Assembly: GCA_023853785.1 (NCBI GenBank)
Contig: JAJIRX010000956.1
Span: 1 to 20,673, forward strand
Source of the DNA: Psilocybe azurescens
Lineage: Eukaryota; Basidiomycota; Agaricomycetes; Agaricales; Agrocybaceae
Length of the DNA stretch: 20,673 bases
Direction: 5' to 3'
Below are positions 1 to 9,532 of the stretch, in pieces; within the stretch, counting starts at the first letter, position 1; each line of letters opens with the position of its first letter. The notes below the pieces were generated by a model that saw nothing but the letters and a program-made list of their open reading frames with translations, made no database searches and was not told the DNA's origin. A program made the translations under genes and the position numbers.

Positions 1-1042
1 GCCAGCATAGAGCGGAATCTAGAAAGTACTTCTTCCTAAGCAGTACCATGCAAGAGTGAAGCCCATTATGCAGCACGAACGAACGAAAGATTTAACAAGC
101 GGTGCCCAGCCTTCGGAGTCTAGACGGTCTTGTTCGAGAGCGAGAAAGGCGTGCTTCTTTTCTATGCTTCAATCCTGCCAGCACTTCACAATTATGTCTA
201 CTCTGTACATAGAGCATTGATAATGTACATTCCGACGGCGGGCGATGTCTGATAACCAGTGGTGATCGCAATTAATATTGATCTGTGTGGCGCACACGAT
301 CGTTAAACCGCGAAGCTTCTAGGTGTGGGCTCGGCAGAATGTCGTGTAAGGGACAAGGTCGGGGTATGTGTATAGAGCCTAAATTTAGTGCAGGCTTGGA
401 TCCGACGAACCACGCTGGGATTGCAGTTCGAGAAACCCCACACCCCAGACTGTTTGACGTAAAAGCGAGGTGATCACAAGGCGGACTTGTTGAGAGTAGC
501 TAGATTGCACGCCTAGGCTCACACCGGCGGCATAAGCAGCTGAACGACATGTGAGCTGTTTGGCGTGGTGGAAGAACAAGGGAGAAGTGTTGAGTGGATG
601 TTTGAAATGAATTGGGAGGACGGACATGTGACTTTGGGTGGTGGTAGCCGATGGCGGAGGGTCAGCTGGGCATAAGTCCGCTCCCAGGGCGCTTTCTCAA
701 AGAGTCCATCTACAACACTCATCGTCCCTTCTTCTCGTCCTCCATAGACGTCTCTTCTCATTTCTCTCTCTCTCTCGTCCATAACTTCTAGATAGCAAAC
801 ATCTTATTAGATCTCACAACTGCTTAATTTCAATACACTTTCTCCGACAACGGGTACGTCTCAATTACCCTTCTCTCTTCTTTTGTTCTCCGAAGCTGAG
901 ACAGCATCAGCCAGCCCGCCAGTAGACCCGTAGAACTCACAGAGCCATCGATTCCAACACAGGGGGCATCAGCACACCGGATTGACCAACTCGATCCACC
1001 TCCTGAATACTAGTTGTAATCGGCACATCCAAAACTGGCCCA
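1..1042 (+). promoter_or_regulatory. Upstream region and 5' leader of the PSP1-domain gene
   Basis: I see no convincing gene here: the short open frames on both strands have no recognisable product and no splice logic. From about 700 to 900 the plus strand becomes strongly pyrimidine-rich, with a CT-repeat block near 757-777. Such blocks are common just upstream of transcription starts in filamentous fungi. A GTACGT donor-like site near 854 followed by an AG near 907-910 could mark a 5'-UTR intron. The promoter role is inferred from position and composition only. Confidence 0.4.
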
Positions 1043-3655
1043 ATGGAACGCACTGGCTCAGGGCACGACAGCAGCAACGACGGCGACGAAGATCGCAGGA
1101 GCCGATTTCAGGGCACTGCGACGGGAACCGAAAACGGGGCAGCGCCTCTTCGGGAAAGGGCCGCGAGCCAGCCCCTCGCTCGTCCGACACCTCTTTCGTC
1201 TCGTCTCCGCCCACGCAGCACTTTGTTCCATCCAACGTCGGGGGTCCCTGGTCCAACAGCAGCAGCAACAATAGTAATGCGAACGCGCGCATGCTGAGTC
1301 CCAACCGCGGCCAGCCTATTCCCATCAGAAGCTCCTCCTTCTCCGCGCACACGCAGAACCACTTCTCGTCCACCATGCGCGACCGTGCGTTCCCGTCCAC
1401 ATTTGAGGACGACGAGTCCGAGGCGCTGTCGGATACGTACGATGAACGATACGTCCCGCCGTCTTTGGCACGCGGGCGCAACTACAATCAGGATATTAGT
1501 CGCAGTCGATCGCAGTCCCTGGCCACGGGGCGTCCTGGCCCCGTAGGGAGCCCATACACGGGATCGTCCGCCATGCAGAGCTGGAACGAATCGTACCTCT
1601 CGCACACCAACCCGCTGAACATTCCATCTGGGGGCCAGCGGTATGGCGAGATCAAGCCCCCGGGTCAGAGCCGTTATGGTTCGCTCGGGACGATGGGTAG
1701 GTCTCCATCCACATCGTCTCCGACGGGTGGTTCGCTCTCGGGCAACGGCTACCACGGCGGCGGCAGGAACCAGCAGACGGATATCTCCAACATGAGCCCA
1801 TTCGTGCGGGATGTGGGGCAGATCCTTCTCGACGACGGCTCGGCATTCAGGGAGCTGTGGGCCGGGATGAACCCGCCGCGGGACGAGAACGGCGGCGGCG
1901 GCAGCGGCACGACAAGTCGCAGGCATAGTGTCAGCGTCGTGCAGCCGCGCCGCGGCAATATCGTTGGTTTCAACGCTCCGGGCGCGGATAACACCGAGGA
2001 AGCGCCGCGGCCGTCCTTCCAGCCTGCGTATGGCGGCCGCGGCAGTGGCCTATTATTATCGGACGATGATCTCGCGAGCGATCTTGGGCTGCTGAACATC
2101 AACCCTAACGAGCCGCCGCCGCCGTCCTCCCAGCACCCTCCGAGCCAGCCGTCGTCGCTGCCCATCTATGCGCCTTTGTCGCGTAGCCCACCGTCGCGGG
2201 ATCTGATGTCCAACTATCAGTCCATCAATCTTGCTATTCCTGGCGGGAACAACAACTATTCGCGGCAGCCGATTGGCACGCCGAGTGATGGCGGGGACTA
2301 CTCTGCGGGAGGCAACACTCCTCCGAGGGGTTGTATGAAGATCACCATGCTCAGAATCAGTACAGTACGACTCGAGCTCCGCAGCAGCATCAACATCAGC
2401 AGCCAGAGCCTACGGCTCGCTTCATACCTGGACACGGTATACAATATGGACATCCTCAACAGCATTTCCAGCAGCAGCAACACCATCAGCAGCTTCAGCA
2501 CCAGCAACAGCAACACCAGCAGCAGCAGCAACATCACGCGATGAACAACAACACGCAATACGTGCGCGCACGCGCCCCGTCCTATTCCGGGAACCTCCAA
2601 TCGCCCATCTCGCCTGGCACCCGCCCGATCAACCCCAACAGCCGCCATACTACCCTCAAACTCAGCGACGGCTCTCCGACGCGCAGCACCAGCAGCCGCC
2701 CACGCCCACCTCCGCGCACCCTCCGGGTCCGGATCCAGCGTACAAGGTGCAAAACCTCGCGGACCTGGGCAAAGGCGTCCCCCTGCACTCCGTGCCCTCC
2801 TCCTGGCCCTGTTCATCGTCGAGTTCAAAGCGGGCCGCACGGACCTGTTCTACCTCACCGACCTCTCGCAGGATATACGCATTGGGGACTTGGTGATCGT
2901 CGAGGCGGATAGGGGCAAGGATCTGGGCAAGGTCGTGAATGACAGTATTACGCTGGCGGAGGTAGAGGCGTTTCAGCGGGTGCAGGCGGAGAGGGGCTTT
3001 GGTGGTGGGGGAAGTGGGGGCGGGGGCGGGGATGATGGGGTGCCGACGAGCCCTGGGGGTGGGGCAGGAGGAGGAGGCACGGGGAAGAAGGAGATTAATC
3101 CGAAGATGATTTATAAGAGGGCTGGACCGCAGGAGTTGCAGTGCGTGTTTTCTTCTTCTTTTACTCTGTATTTTTCTTGCTTTTTAGCTTCTGCATTTGA
3201 TTGTATGGCAACGTGATGTGATGCTCATTTCATCTGTTTTCTTTTTCTAAAAGGTTGTTGGCGACGAAAACGGAAGACGAAGTCAAAGCTCTGCAATTGT
3301 GCCAGAGCAAAGTGCGCGCTAAGAAGCTTCCCATGGAGGTTATCGATGCTGAGTATCAATGGTTCGTCCTCGTCTCTACCATGGAACGTGATGTTGATTT
3401 CTTAACAAATCCGTTGTGTCTTTTTCTGAATATTAGGGATCGACGAAAATTGACGTTCTACTTCGTCGCGGAGAAGAGGATTGATTTCAGGGAGCTGGTT
3501 AGAGAACTGTTCCGGTGCGCTTCTCGTCGTCATTTTCCCGTTTCGTTCCGTGCGGTTTCTAAGAAGACTTGTCTTTCTCTTCGTTTGATATCAGATTATA
3601 TAAAACGCGAATATGGATGGCTTCGCTACAGGGTGGTGGTGGATTCGAACAATGA
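1043..3655 (+). CDS. PSP1 C-terminal-domain protein, Gln/His-rich (4 exons)
   Basis: The C-terminal part matches the PSP1 C-terminal domain shared by yeast Psp1 and bacterial RicT/YaaT: FIVEFKAGRTDLFYLTDLSQ, then GDLVIVEADRGKDLGKVV, LPMEVIDAEYQWDRRKLTFY and a final RTRIWMASLQ-like stretch (here KTRIWMASLQ). Yeast Psp1 is a Gln/Asn-rich suppressor of DNA polymerase alpha-primase mutants; its exact role is unclear. Exons are 1043-3140, 3254-3361, 3437-3514 and 3595-3655, all with GT-AG introns and consistent phases. The N-terminal 400 residues are low-complexity Ser/Pro/Gly-rich, followed by a Gln/His tract coded near 2375-2540. Exon 1 changes frame near 1131, 2327, 2624 and 2807; each change is repaired by one extra base in an A, G or C run, giving about 782 aa. 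The start is the ATG at 1043 (MERTGSGHDSS); an in-frame ATG at 1290 is the alternative. PSP1 identity is secure, the N-terminus less so. Confidence 0.88.
2375..2540 (+). repeat. CAG/CAC-rich tract coding Gln/His
   Basis: This low-complexity DNA is rich in CAG, CAA and CAC triplets and codes for a Gln/His tract (runs such as QQQQHQQQQQHH) inside the PSP1-domain protein. Imperfect trinucleotide arrays like this often vary in length between strains. In the correct frame it reads as Gln/His; in the neighbouring frame it reads as Ser/Asn, which is why an uncorrected translation appears Ser-rich and ends at 2544. Confidence 0.7.
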
Positions 3656-5345
3656 GTCCCTCGTTGGATGTTATGTTATACCTGGATTTTTCGAAAACGT
3701 TGTGGCCAACTTCCCCGCTTTTTTATTGGTGGTACGCTGGGCTTAGAGGAGAGAAACGAAGAGAGCTGGGTTGTGGGCGCCGACTGGGCCGAGAAGTTGC
3801 CGAAGACGAGGATGAAAAGATGAGGACGAAAGATGAAGACGAAGACGACCACATATATCCCAACCATTACACTTGCATCTTCGTTTACACGTTACAGCGA
3901 AGATTTCACGTTATACGACCCGGAGCGGAGCTGCGAACTGACACTAGGGCGGAGAGGGAAGGGAGAGAGGGAGAAATGAGGATAGGGCGATTTCCACTGT
4001 CCCTTGATTGGACGAAAAAGGAAGACGAAGAAGACATAAAATCAGAACCAACGATCGACGCTCTCGAATTGTACTAAACGGACGCTTTTACCTCCCCAAA
4101 TTCTTCCTCCCATCCTCCATTACTCGCTCACTCGCTCACTGACTCCCATCAGAATCCTATCTATTTAAAAATTCACAATATGCTTGCTTTTTTGTTTCAT
4201 TCTCATTTTTATCTTCTCGACAGCCAAGTCGATTCTCTCTGTCTCTCTGTCTCTCTCACATCCTCATCAGAACGGTCTAGATATGCAATCCCCTCATCAC
4301 GTCCTCAATCTTTTTCTTTCTTGTTTTCCTTTCCTTTCATCTTTTCTGTACTTGTTCGCTTTCTTCCTCCGACCTTTCTTCCTTTTATTATCCCCACCCC
4401 TTTCAGTATCTATTTATTAAGCGTCCCGCCACGCTACCCTCCGACCAAAATATTTGCATGCTCCGGTGCCCTATGTACTGCTTAACACTCGATTGATCGG
4501 TCCAGTGCGCACTACTTACTACGTTTCCCTGACGTCGAACTTTTTGTATTAGTACCTCGTTTTACTATCTGCGAATTCGAATGAGCGACGAAAAATTCTG
4601 CTTTTTTCTCCTAGATGTGTATTGTGTATGTTTTTGTTTTTCAGATTTCGGTTGCGACATCATATGCAGATGCGTCAAAATAATTTGACGCTGTGGGTTA
4701 AGTATTTTCATGATCGATGTTATGATCTTCTTTTGTTTACTTCGCGGTACCATGGACATTGGCAGATCCTCTCTATCCAATTCTTCCAACTTGCCGTCCA
4801 AGCATATAATGCGGTACATGTTATTTGGTCGTACGCATGCATATGCGTCACGAAGATCCCAGATTGCGTTATAGAAAATAAAGAGAGCATAACCAGGCCT
4901 CGTACAGATCCGTCTGTGATAGAATCCTCAAGACCGTGACTGGTTATTTGGGGAATTGACATCTATTTAAATATATTTCAAGCCCGTTGATATGTCTACG
5001 AAGCAGTGTGCCGTGCATAAAAATACAAATAAATCAAGGTGATGGACGGAGAGTTGGAAGGCTTCGGTAAGCATTGATAAACCTCGTAACACCTCATAAT
5101 ACCTCGAGAGTGTGCTGGGAACTTGGAAAAATAGGTTTACTGGATATGGGAAATTGCAGTGCATATCATCTCCTCCCTACTGAAATGTTGACTGTCCTCA
5201 GTCAACCTCGAGACAATGACAAGTTCAGTGTGACAGCTTGTGAGACGCGACCGAAATGTGACATGTGACGTGACCGGGAGTCGGACAAAGCAGGATGCCC
5301 TTCCCTTGACCTGATCTCTCACCACACTATCCCAATCTTGACAAT
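3656..5345. other. Intergenic region with pyrimidine-rich blocks
   Basis: No gene is supported. The first part is purine-rich (GA-rich near 3740-4040) and should hold the PSP1 3' UTR. From 4080 to 4440 the plus strand is CT-rich. A short CT/GTCTCT microsatellite lies at about 4233-4259. Short open frames in both orientations lack recognisable domains. Composition becomes more AT-rich towards 5000. Confidence 0.5.
5187..5206. repeat. Perfect 8-bp hairpin upstream of the 5346 gene
   Basis: GTTGACTG, a 4-nt loop (TCCT) and CAGTCAAC form a perfect 8-bp stem. The hairpin sits in a roughly 38-bp segment (5165-5203) that recurs in degenerate form at 6999-7037, on the other side of the gene. In the second copy the stem is broken by substitutions. 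The function is unknown: it could be a remnant of a transposon end or a duplicated regulatory segment. Confidence 0.5.
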
Positions 5346-6643
5346 ATGGCATCCCTACCCCTTTCTGAAGCATATCAGATGCTCTTGACTACTGTGAACT
5401 CAAGTGAGGGGTCTAAAATTGTGTCTGTGCAGAAACACTTGGTATGTCTGTTGTTGCCAGCTCATCACCAGTCTTTGAAGCTGATTACCCCTGTAGAACA
5501 ACTTCCACTGTGCCATGTTGGCTGCCTTGGAGCTTGAGAACCCTGAGCTGGCACCTGATGAGGCTGGGTACATGACACTCAAGGCTCAGCTGCAAAAGTA
5601 GGGGTTCCTTCACGACTCCTTTCAAGACTTGATGAGGCTCGTGAGGCACTGAAGCAGGCAGCAATGGAGTCTATAGATGTTGACAGCTGGGACTCCTTTC
5701 AGTTTAGTGAGGTTCTGTCCAAGGTTAAGGCCAAGGACAAGAAGGTGGATGAAGCTTCTGAGGTTAGTCAGAGGACTGTGAGGGAAGGAAAAAGGCCAAA
5801 GCTGAGATGTTGAAGCCTGACTTGGTTGATATGGGGACTTCTAAGGTGTGTTTCCTAATATTCCAGACCTTGAAACTGAGTATTAATGTCCTTTCAGTGT
5901 CTTGCTTGTACCTCCTCAGGACACCCATGCCTTCTCTTGAGAGATCTATTCAATCTCACCAATGTATCTGATGTTGATGAGCTTAGAAAGGTGCTCAAAG
6001 GCAATAGAAAGGTCAAGTGTGAACATTGCAAAAGTGGTCAAGTCACCTGTTCCCTTTCTGTGAGGACTGACAAGATCCTCAATCCTCCACAGATTGGGGT
6101 CTTAAAGCGCAAGGCTGAGTCTGAGGCATCTCCCTCAAAGACAGAATCTCGGAATGTCCGATCTCGAAGCAGCCAAAATGACCTTGAGGCTGTACCCTCT
6201 CTAAAGCTGGGTCCCATCTACAACACTGCATGTATGCATTTTCTTGATTCTCAGCCTGTTCACATTAATGACCATCTGTATGTTGTTTCATTTTAGCTAC
6301 AATTTCTGGACCATCTTTGGGATCCTTTAAGGCCCACATCGAGGCTATAGATGTTGATGACCAATGCTCTGAACCTTCCAGTAGTATGTTCGAAGGTCAA
6401 TACAAGGCTCAGCAAGGCTCTCCAGTTATTTGGTATAGCACAAGATATGTCTGGTAGCCCAGAGCACAGAAGGCAGGTCTTGGAGCACGTATAGAGAGTC
6501 TTGGTGCCACCATGATGTCTCTTCAAGAGGCCATTTTGTCAATTTCGAAGGATTTTGCTGCACTTGAGAATAAAGAGAGGGTTATAGATGCAAAGTTTGA
6601 GGAGGCCAAGAAGCTTTTAACTGCAATAATAATGGATAAATAG
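5346..6643 (+). CDS. Unrecognised protein with paired C-x2-C-x6-C motifs and C-terminal predicted coiled coil
   Basis: I do not recognise this protein. Four exons join with canonical sites: 5346-5441, 5497-5845, 5898-6231 and 6297-6643 (introns 55, 52 and 65 nt). The N-terminal half starts MASLPLSEAYQMLLTTVNSS and is predicted to be alpha-helical. Exon 3 opens with CLACTSSGHPC (5898-5930) and then CEHCKSGQVTC (6018-6050): two C-x2-C-x6-C half-sites separated by 29 residues, resembling a stretched Zn2Cys6 cluster. A Lys/Ser/Arg-rich stretch follows. The C-terminus reads SLQEAILSISKDFAALENK, coiled-coil-like, and ends at TAG 6641-6643. One-base additions in A4 (5594), A5 (5789) and GG (6482), plus one shift near 6390, are needed for continuity, giving about 376 aa. 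The alternative is that translation ends in exon 3 at 6294-6296. It lies at the edge of the repeat island and may belong to an amplified or transposon-linked family. DNA binding is only a possibility. Confidence 0.62.
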
Positions 6644-7420
6644 ATGCAGGGTATTGAAATGAATTTTAAAGTAGTTTTAATATAAAATTTGTTGAAAATA
6701 AAGTTTAGAATAGGATTTCAAAGTGAAAGTGAATTAAATATCACGACTAAGACTCAGTAACTCATTATAGCCCTGGTCTCAAAAGACTGCACACTATAAC
6801 TTAAATGTGACTTTCTATCTAAAATAGAAACAAAGTAAAATTAGAATAAAGAGAGAGTATATGTTTGAGAAATGGCAAAGGAGTCTAAGTCTAAGTCTAA
6901 AAAAATCTCAAAGCATAAATAATAAATCAAAGTATCCAGAACAGTAAAGTTGAAAGTTTTGAAAAATATGGAGTATAGACAGTGATGATGAATAATAGAC
7001 TTATCTCCTCTCTACTGAAATCTTAACTGTTTTCAGTCGCCAAGGCTTGCATTAATGTCAAGAGAATAATCTTTCTCATCAGGATTATTTAAGAGAGTGT
7101 CCTCAAGATTTTTATAAATGTGCTCAAAGCATATCAAGAAATTTGTCAAGAGGGAGAGAAGAGGGATAGATGTTCAGGTGAAGTAGAAAATGACTTAAAA
7201 TATGGCTATGAGCCTATCAAATAGAGACTCATCCAGTTTTGCAATATGCACACTCTTTTGTTTTGCAATGAAATACAGTGAGAAACAAAACTGTTATAAT
7301 ATTTTATAAATTTCAAGTAAACCAAGAATAATTCAAAAACTAAGTATGCTACAATCTTGAAATTTTAAATGTAGATAGCTCTGTATATTATCTACCTATA
7401 TATATATAAATTATTATATT
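6644..7420. other. AT-rich gene-free stretch
   Basis: I see no gene. The stretch is AT-rich with very few CpG dinucleotides. It contains a degenerate copy of the segment at 5165-5203 (here 6999-7037) and an AT-dinucleotide stretch near 7400-7410. It probably consists of decayed mobile DNA, but no ends or coding remnants can be assigned. Confidence 0.45.
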
Positions 7421-7485
7421 AGCATAATTTCTTTCCACACTATAAATTATTTAAAAGTACATACATTATAATAGTTTTGTCCAGC
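7421..7485. repeat. Left terminal inverted repeat of the Tc1/mariner element
   Basis: This is the inverted partner of 8607-8678. The outer 40 bp match nearly perfectly; the inner part has small indels but retains GTTTTGTCC at its end. Confidence 0.8.
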
Positions 7486-7513
7486 TCAAAGTTTATATAC
7501 TATATTAGAGTTT

Positions 7514-8500
7514 TTAGTATTTTGTATAGCCTCTCTTAGCTTGTTCCACTGCCTCTATCTTTTTAGACATACTTTTTATCAAGCTCTGATACACAGAGCT
7601 TGAATTTCATTTTAAACCTTCTGAACTCTTTTTAAAGCTTTTCTATAATAGAAAGAAGAATTTCATAGTCTGAAAATCTAGCTTGAGATGAACCCAAATG
7701 TGTTCAATTGGGTTGAGGTCTGCTGATTGAGAGGGCCACACTATAACTTCTATACCACTGTTTTCTGACCTTTTCATAGCCTTTTTACTTTTGTGCTTTA
7801 GGATCATTATCTTGCTGAAAAATAACATCTTTGGCTTCTTGTTGTAATATTCAAGGCTTTGCTATAGTTCATCTTCCAGGATGGATATATAGATGTTAGT
7901 ATCCATCCTCTATCAATTTTTGTTCTATACTTCACTTTTTTAAACTTGACTGTGCCTTTTATGAGCCTATCAGAGGTACTTCTGCTGGCCTTTTCCATAC
8001 TCATTTCCTCCAATCTGACTTTAAATAATTGATTTTGGTTTCGTCTGTATAGAAAACCTGCTTCCAGTCATTAATAATCCAGTATATATAAGCCATTGCA
8101 AAGTCCACATGCTTTTTCTTATATTGTTTGAAGAAAAGGCTGTTTTTTTTACTACAGCTTTTAATCTGGTGTTTTATAGTGTTCTGCAAACAGTCTTTGA
8201 TGAGAGAGAGGCTGATTGGTAATATTTTGTAAATTTTTGGCAATCTCAACAGCATTTTGATCTTGCAAGAAGTGATAAGATGTAGTGTGTATTGACTATT
8301 GGATTATGAAAACTTGTAAAGATGGCCACCAGTGGATTTGAGAAGATCAGAACAGTATTTGTTGCAGATACAGAATATAAGTGCAATATAATAACCAATA
8401 GTTCTTTCAATTTTATAAGCATAATGTTCTTCATTAAAAAAATGAATAATGTGGTTGCATTAAATAAAGATAAGTTGGTGCATGGTAGAATAATAAATTG
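7514..8500 (-). pseudogene. Decayed Tc1-type DDE transposase
   Basis: Minus-strand fragments in several frames match the Tc1-like transposase layout in order. These are a helical segment ending in DWKQVFYTDETKINYLKSDW (first catalytic Asp near 8043-8045), FQQDNDPK near 7795-7820 (second Asp region), WPSQSADLNPIEHIWVHLK near 7675-7735 (third catalytic position, Glu), and a C-terminus SLIKSMSKKIEAVEQAKRGY followed by TKY and a stop at 7514-7516. The family ending (ESMP..I.AV...GGYTKY) is clearly recognisable. The N-terminal DNA-binding part between 8250 and 8500 is only vaguely visible. Frames are broken several times, so no full-length enzyme is encoded. The DDE chemistry is family knowledge; inactivity is inferred from the breaks. 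Confidence 0.82.
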
Positions 8501-8606
8501 TGGGGAGCTGTAAGCATCATACAAGAGTATATATATATCAGTCTGGTTATATGATTTTATATGCACTTATTTGATTATAATCAATAAAGTCAAGTGATTT
8601 GGCTGA

Positions 8607-8678
8607 GAGGGACAAAACCATTACAATGTACTGTATATGTACATTTAAATAATTTATAGTGTGGGAAGAAATGATGCT
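8607..8678. repeat. Right terminal inverted repeat of the Tc1/mariner element
   Basis: This is the inverted partner of 7421-7485. It contains GGGACAAAACC on the inner side and the complement of ACTATAAATTATTT towards the outer end. Confidence 0.8.
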
Positions 8679-8928
8679 GTCTTAATTATTTATATATTTT
8701 TAGATAGATAATATGCAGGGCTATCTATCACTGCTGGCATTGGCTTATATAATGATTGGGTACAGTGTAGTTAAATTGATCAATTCAGTGTAAATATAAT
8801 TTACATGTACTGCAATTGGTATATTTACAATATACCATCCTGGTATTTGGTGAATTACTAAGCTGAGACAGATACAATATACTATCAATGTTAAAGTGCA
8901 GTTATAGAGTGAGTTACAGAGTGATCTA

Positions 8929-8963
8929 CTCATGCCCATTTTTAGTATCTGTGATTATGTAAT
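8929..8963. repeat. Left terminal inverted repeat of the MITE
   Basis: It pairs with 9496-9530. The inner end overlaps a short palindrome, GTGATTA-TG-TAATCAC (8951-8966), which is complete only at this end. Confidence 0.85.
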
Positions 8964-9495
8964 CACAATTTCTGGTAGTGCTCAGGCATAAACAACCTCT
9001 TTTCGAGAACTAAGACATTCAATATAGCTGAAATTTTAACTCTTTAATTCAATGTCTCTAATTAATACATTTCTGAAAATTTGAAAAGATTTATTCGATA
9101 GAAACTCTGCAAGATGTTTAGTTCTGATTGTATAAATTCAATTCAAACTGGTGATCAAATCTGTATCACAATATTCATGCTCAGAAGTGTTTCTGCTGCC
9201 TAAAAATGTGTATATGTACTCATAATAGTCTCAAATGTATTATTCATGAATTATCTAGATTAAATACAACAATGGAAATGTTCTATCCTTCTAAACTCAG
9301 CATGAGCACTAAAAAGTGTGGAAGTTGACTGATTTATGTACTGTCAACCTAATAATGGATGACTTTACATGTAAATCTGAGGTCGTAATCTATTAAAGGA
9401 CAAAATCCTACCCTTTTAGTTTCAGATATTTTTTATTCTATTTGTTGAGAACAAGGCCATTTAATATTGACTAACCAGAAGACAAAAGCCATCAA

Positions 9496-9530
9496 ATTAC
9501 ATAATCACAGATACTAAAAATGGGCACGAG
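9496..9530. repeat. Right terminal inverted repeat of the MITE
   Basis: It pairs with 8929-8963 with a single mismatch and is followed directly by the TA duplication. Confidence 0.85.
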
Positions 9531-9532
9531 TA

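Larger units (their letters stand above)
7421..8678 (-). mobile_element. Tc1/mariner-family transposon with long terminal inverted repeats
   Basis: The ends are inverted repeats of about 65-72 bp. The left end reads AGCATAATTTCTTTCCACAC and the complement of the right end reads AGCATCATTTCTTCCCACAC; both continue through ACTATAAATTATTTAAA to a GTTTTGTCC motif. A decayed Tc1-type transposase is encoded on the minus strand between them, and the 1,258-bp size fits the family. The left flank contains TA just before GCAT; the right side has TG where TA would be expected, so the target duplication is degraded or the boundary is off by a base or two. The element is almost certainly inactive. Confidence 0.85.
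8929..9530. mobile_element. 602-bp MITE with TA target-site duplication
   Basis: The two ends are inverted repeats of 35 bp differing at one position (CTCATGCCCATTTTTAG on the left, CTCGTGCCCATTTTTAG as the complement of the right; both continue through TATCTGTGATTATGTAAT). The repeats are directly bounded by TA on both sides (8927-8928 and 9531-9532), the target duplication expected for Tc1/mariner-superfamily transposition. The interior has no coding capacity and no similarity I can see to the adjacent Tc1 element. These traits define a miniature inverted-repeat element that would need a transposase in trans. The near-identity of the ends suggests a younger insertion than the neighbouring copies. 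Confidence 0.85.

Noticed and set aside
1108..1926. 272-codon minus-strand frame within the PSP1 gene
   Set aside because: It is an Arg/Ala/Val-rich shadow of GC-rich coding DNA; the sense strand leads into a recognisable PSP1 domain.
2331..2912. Programmed frameshifting in the PSP1 gene
   Set aside because: Several different sites, each at a homopolymer, would all have to shift, and unrelated neighbouring genes show the same pattern. Sequence error is simpler.
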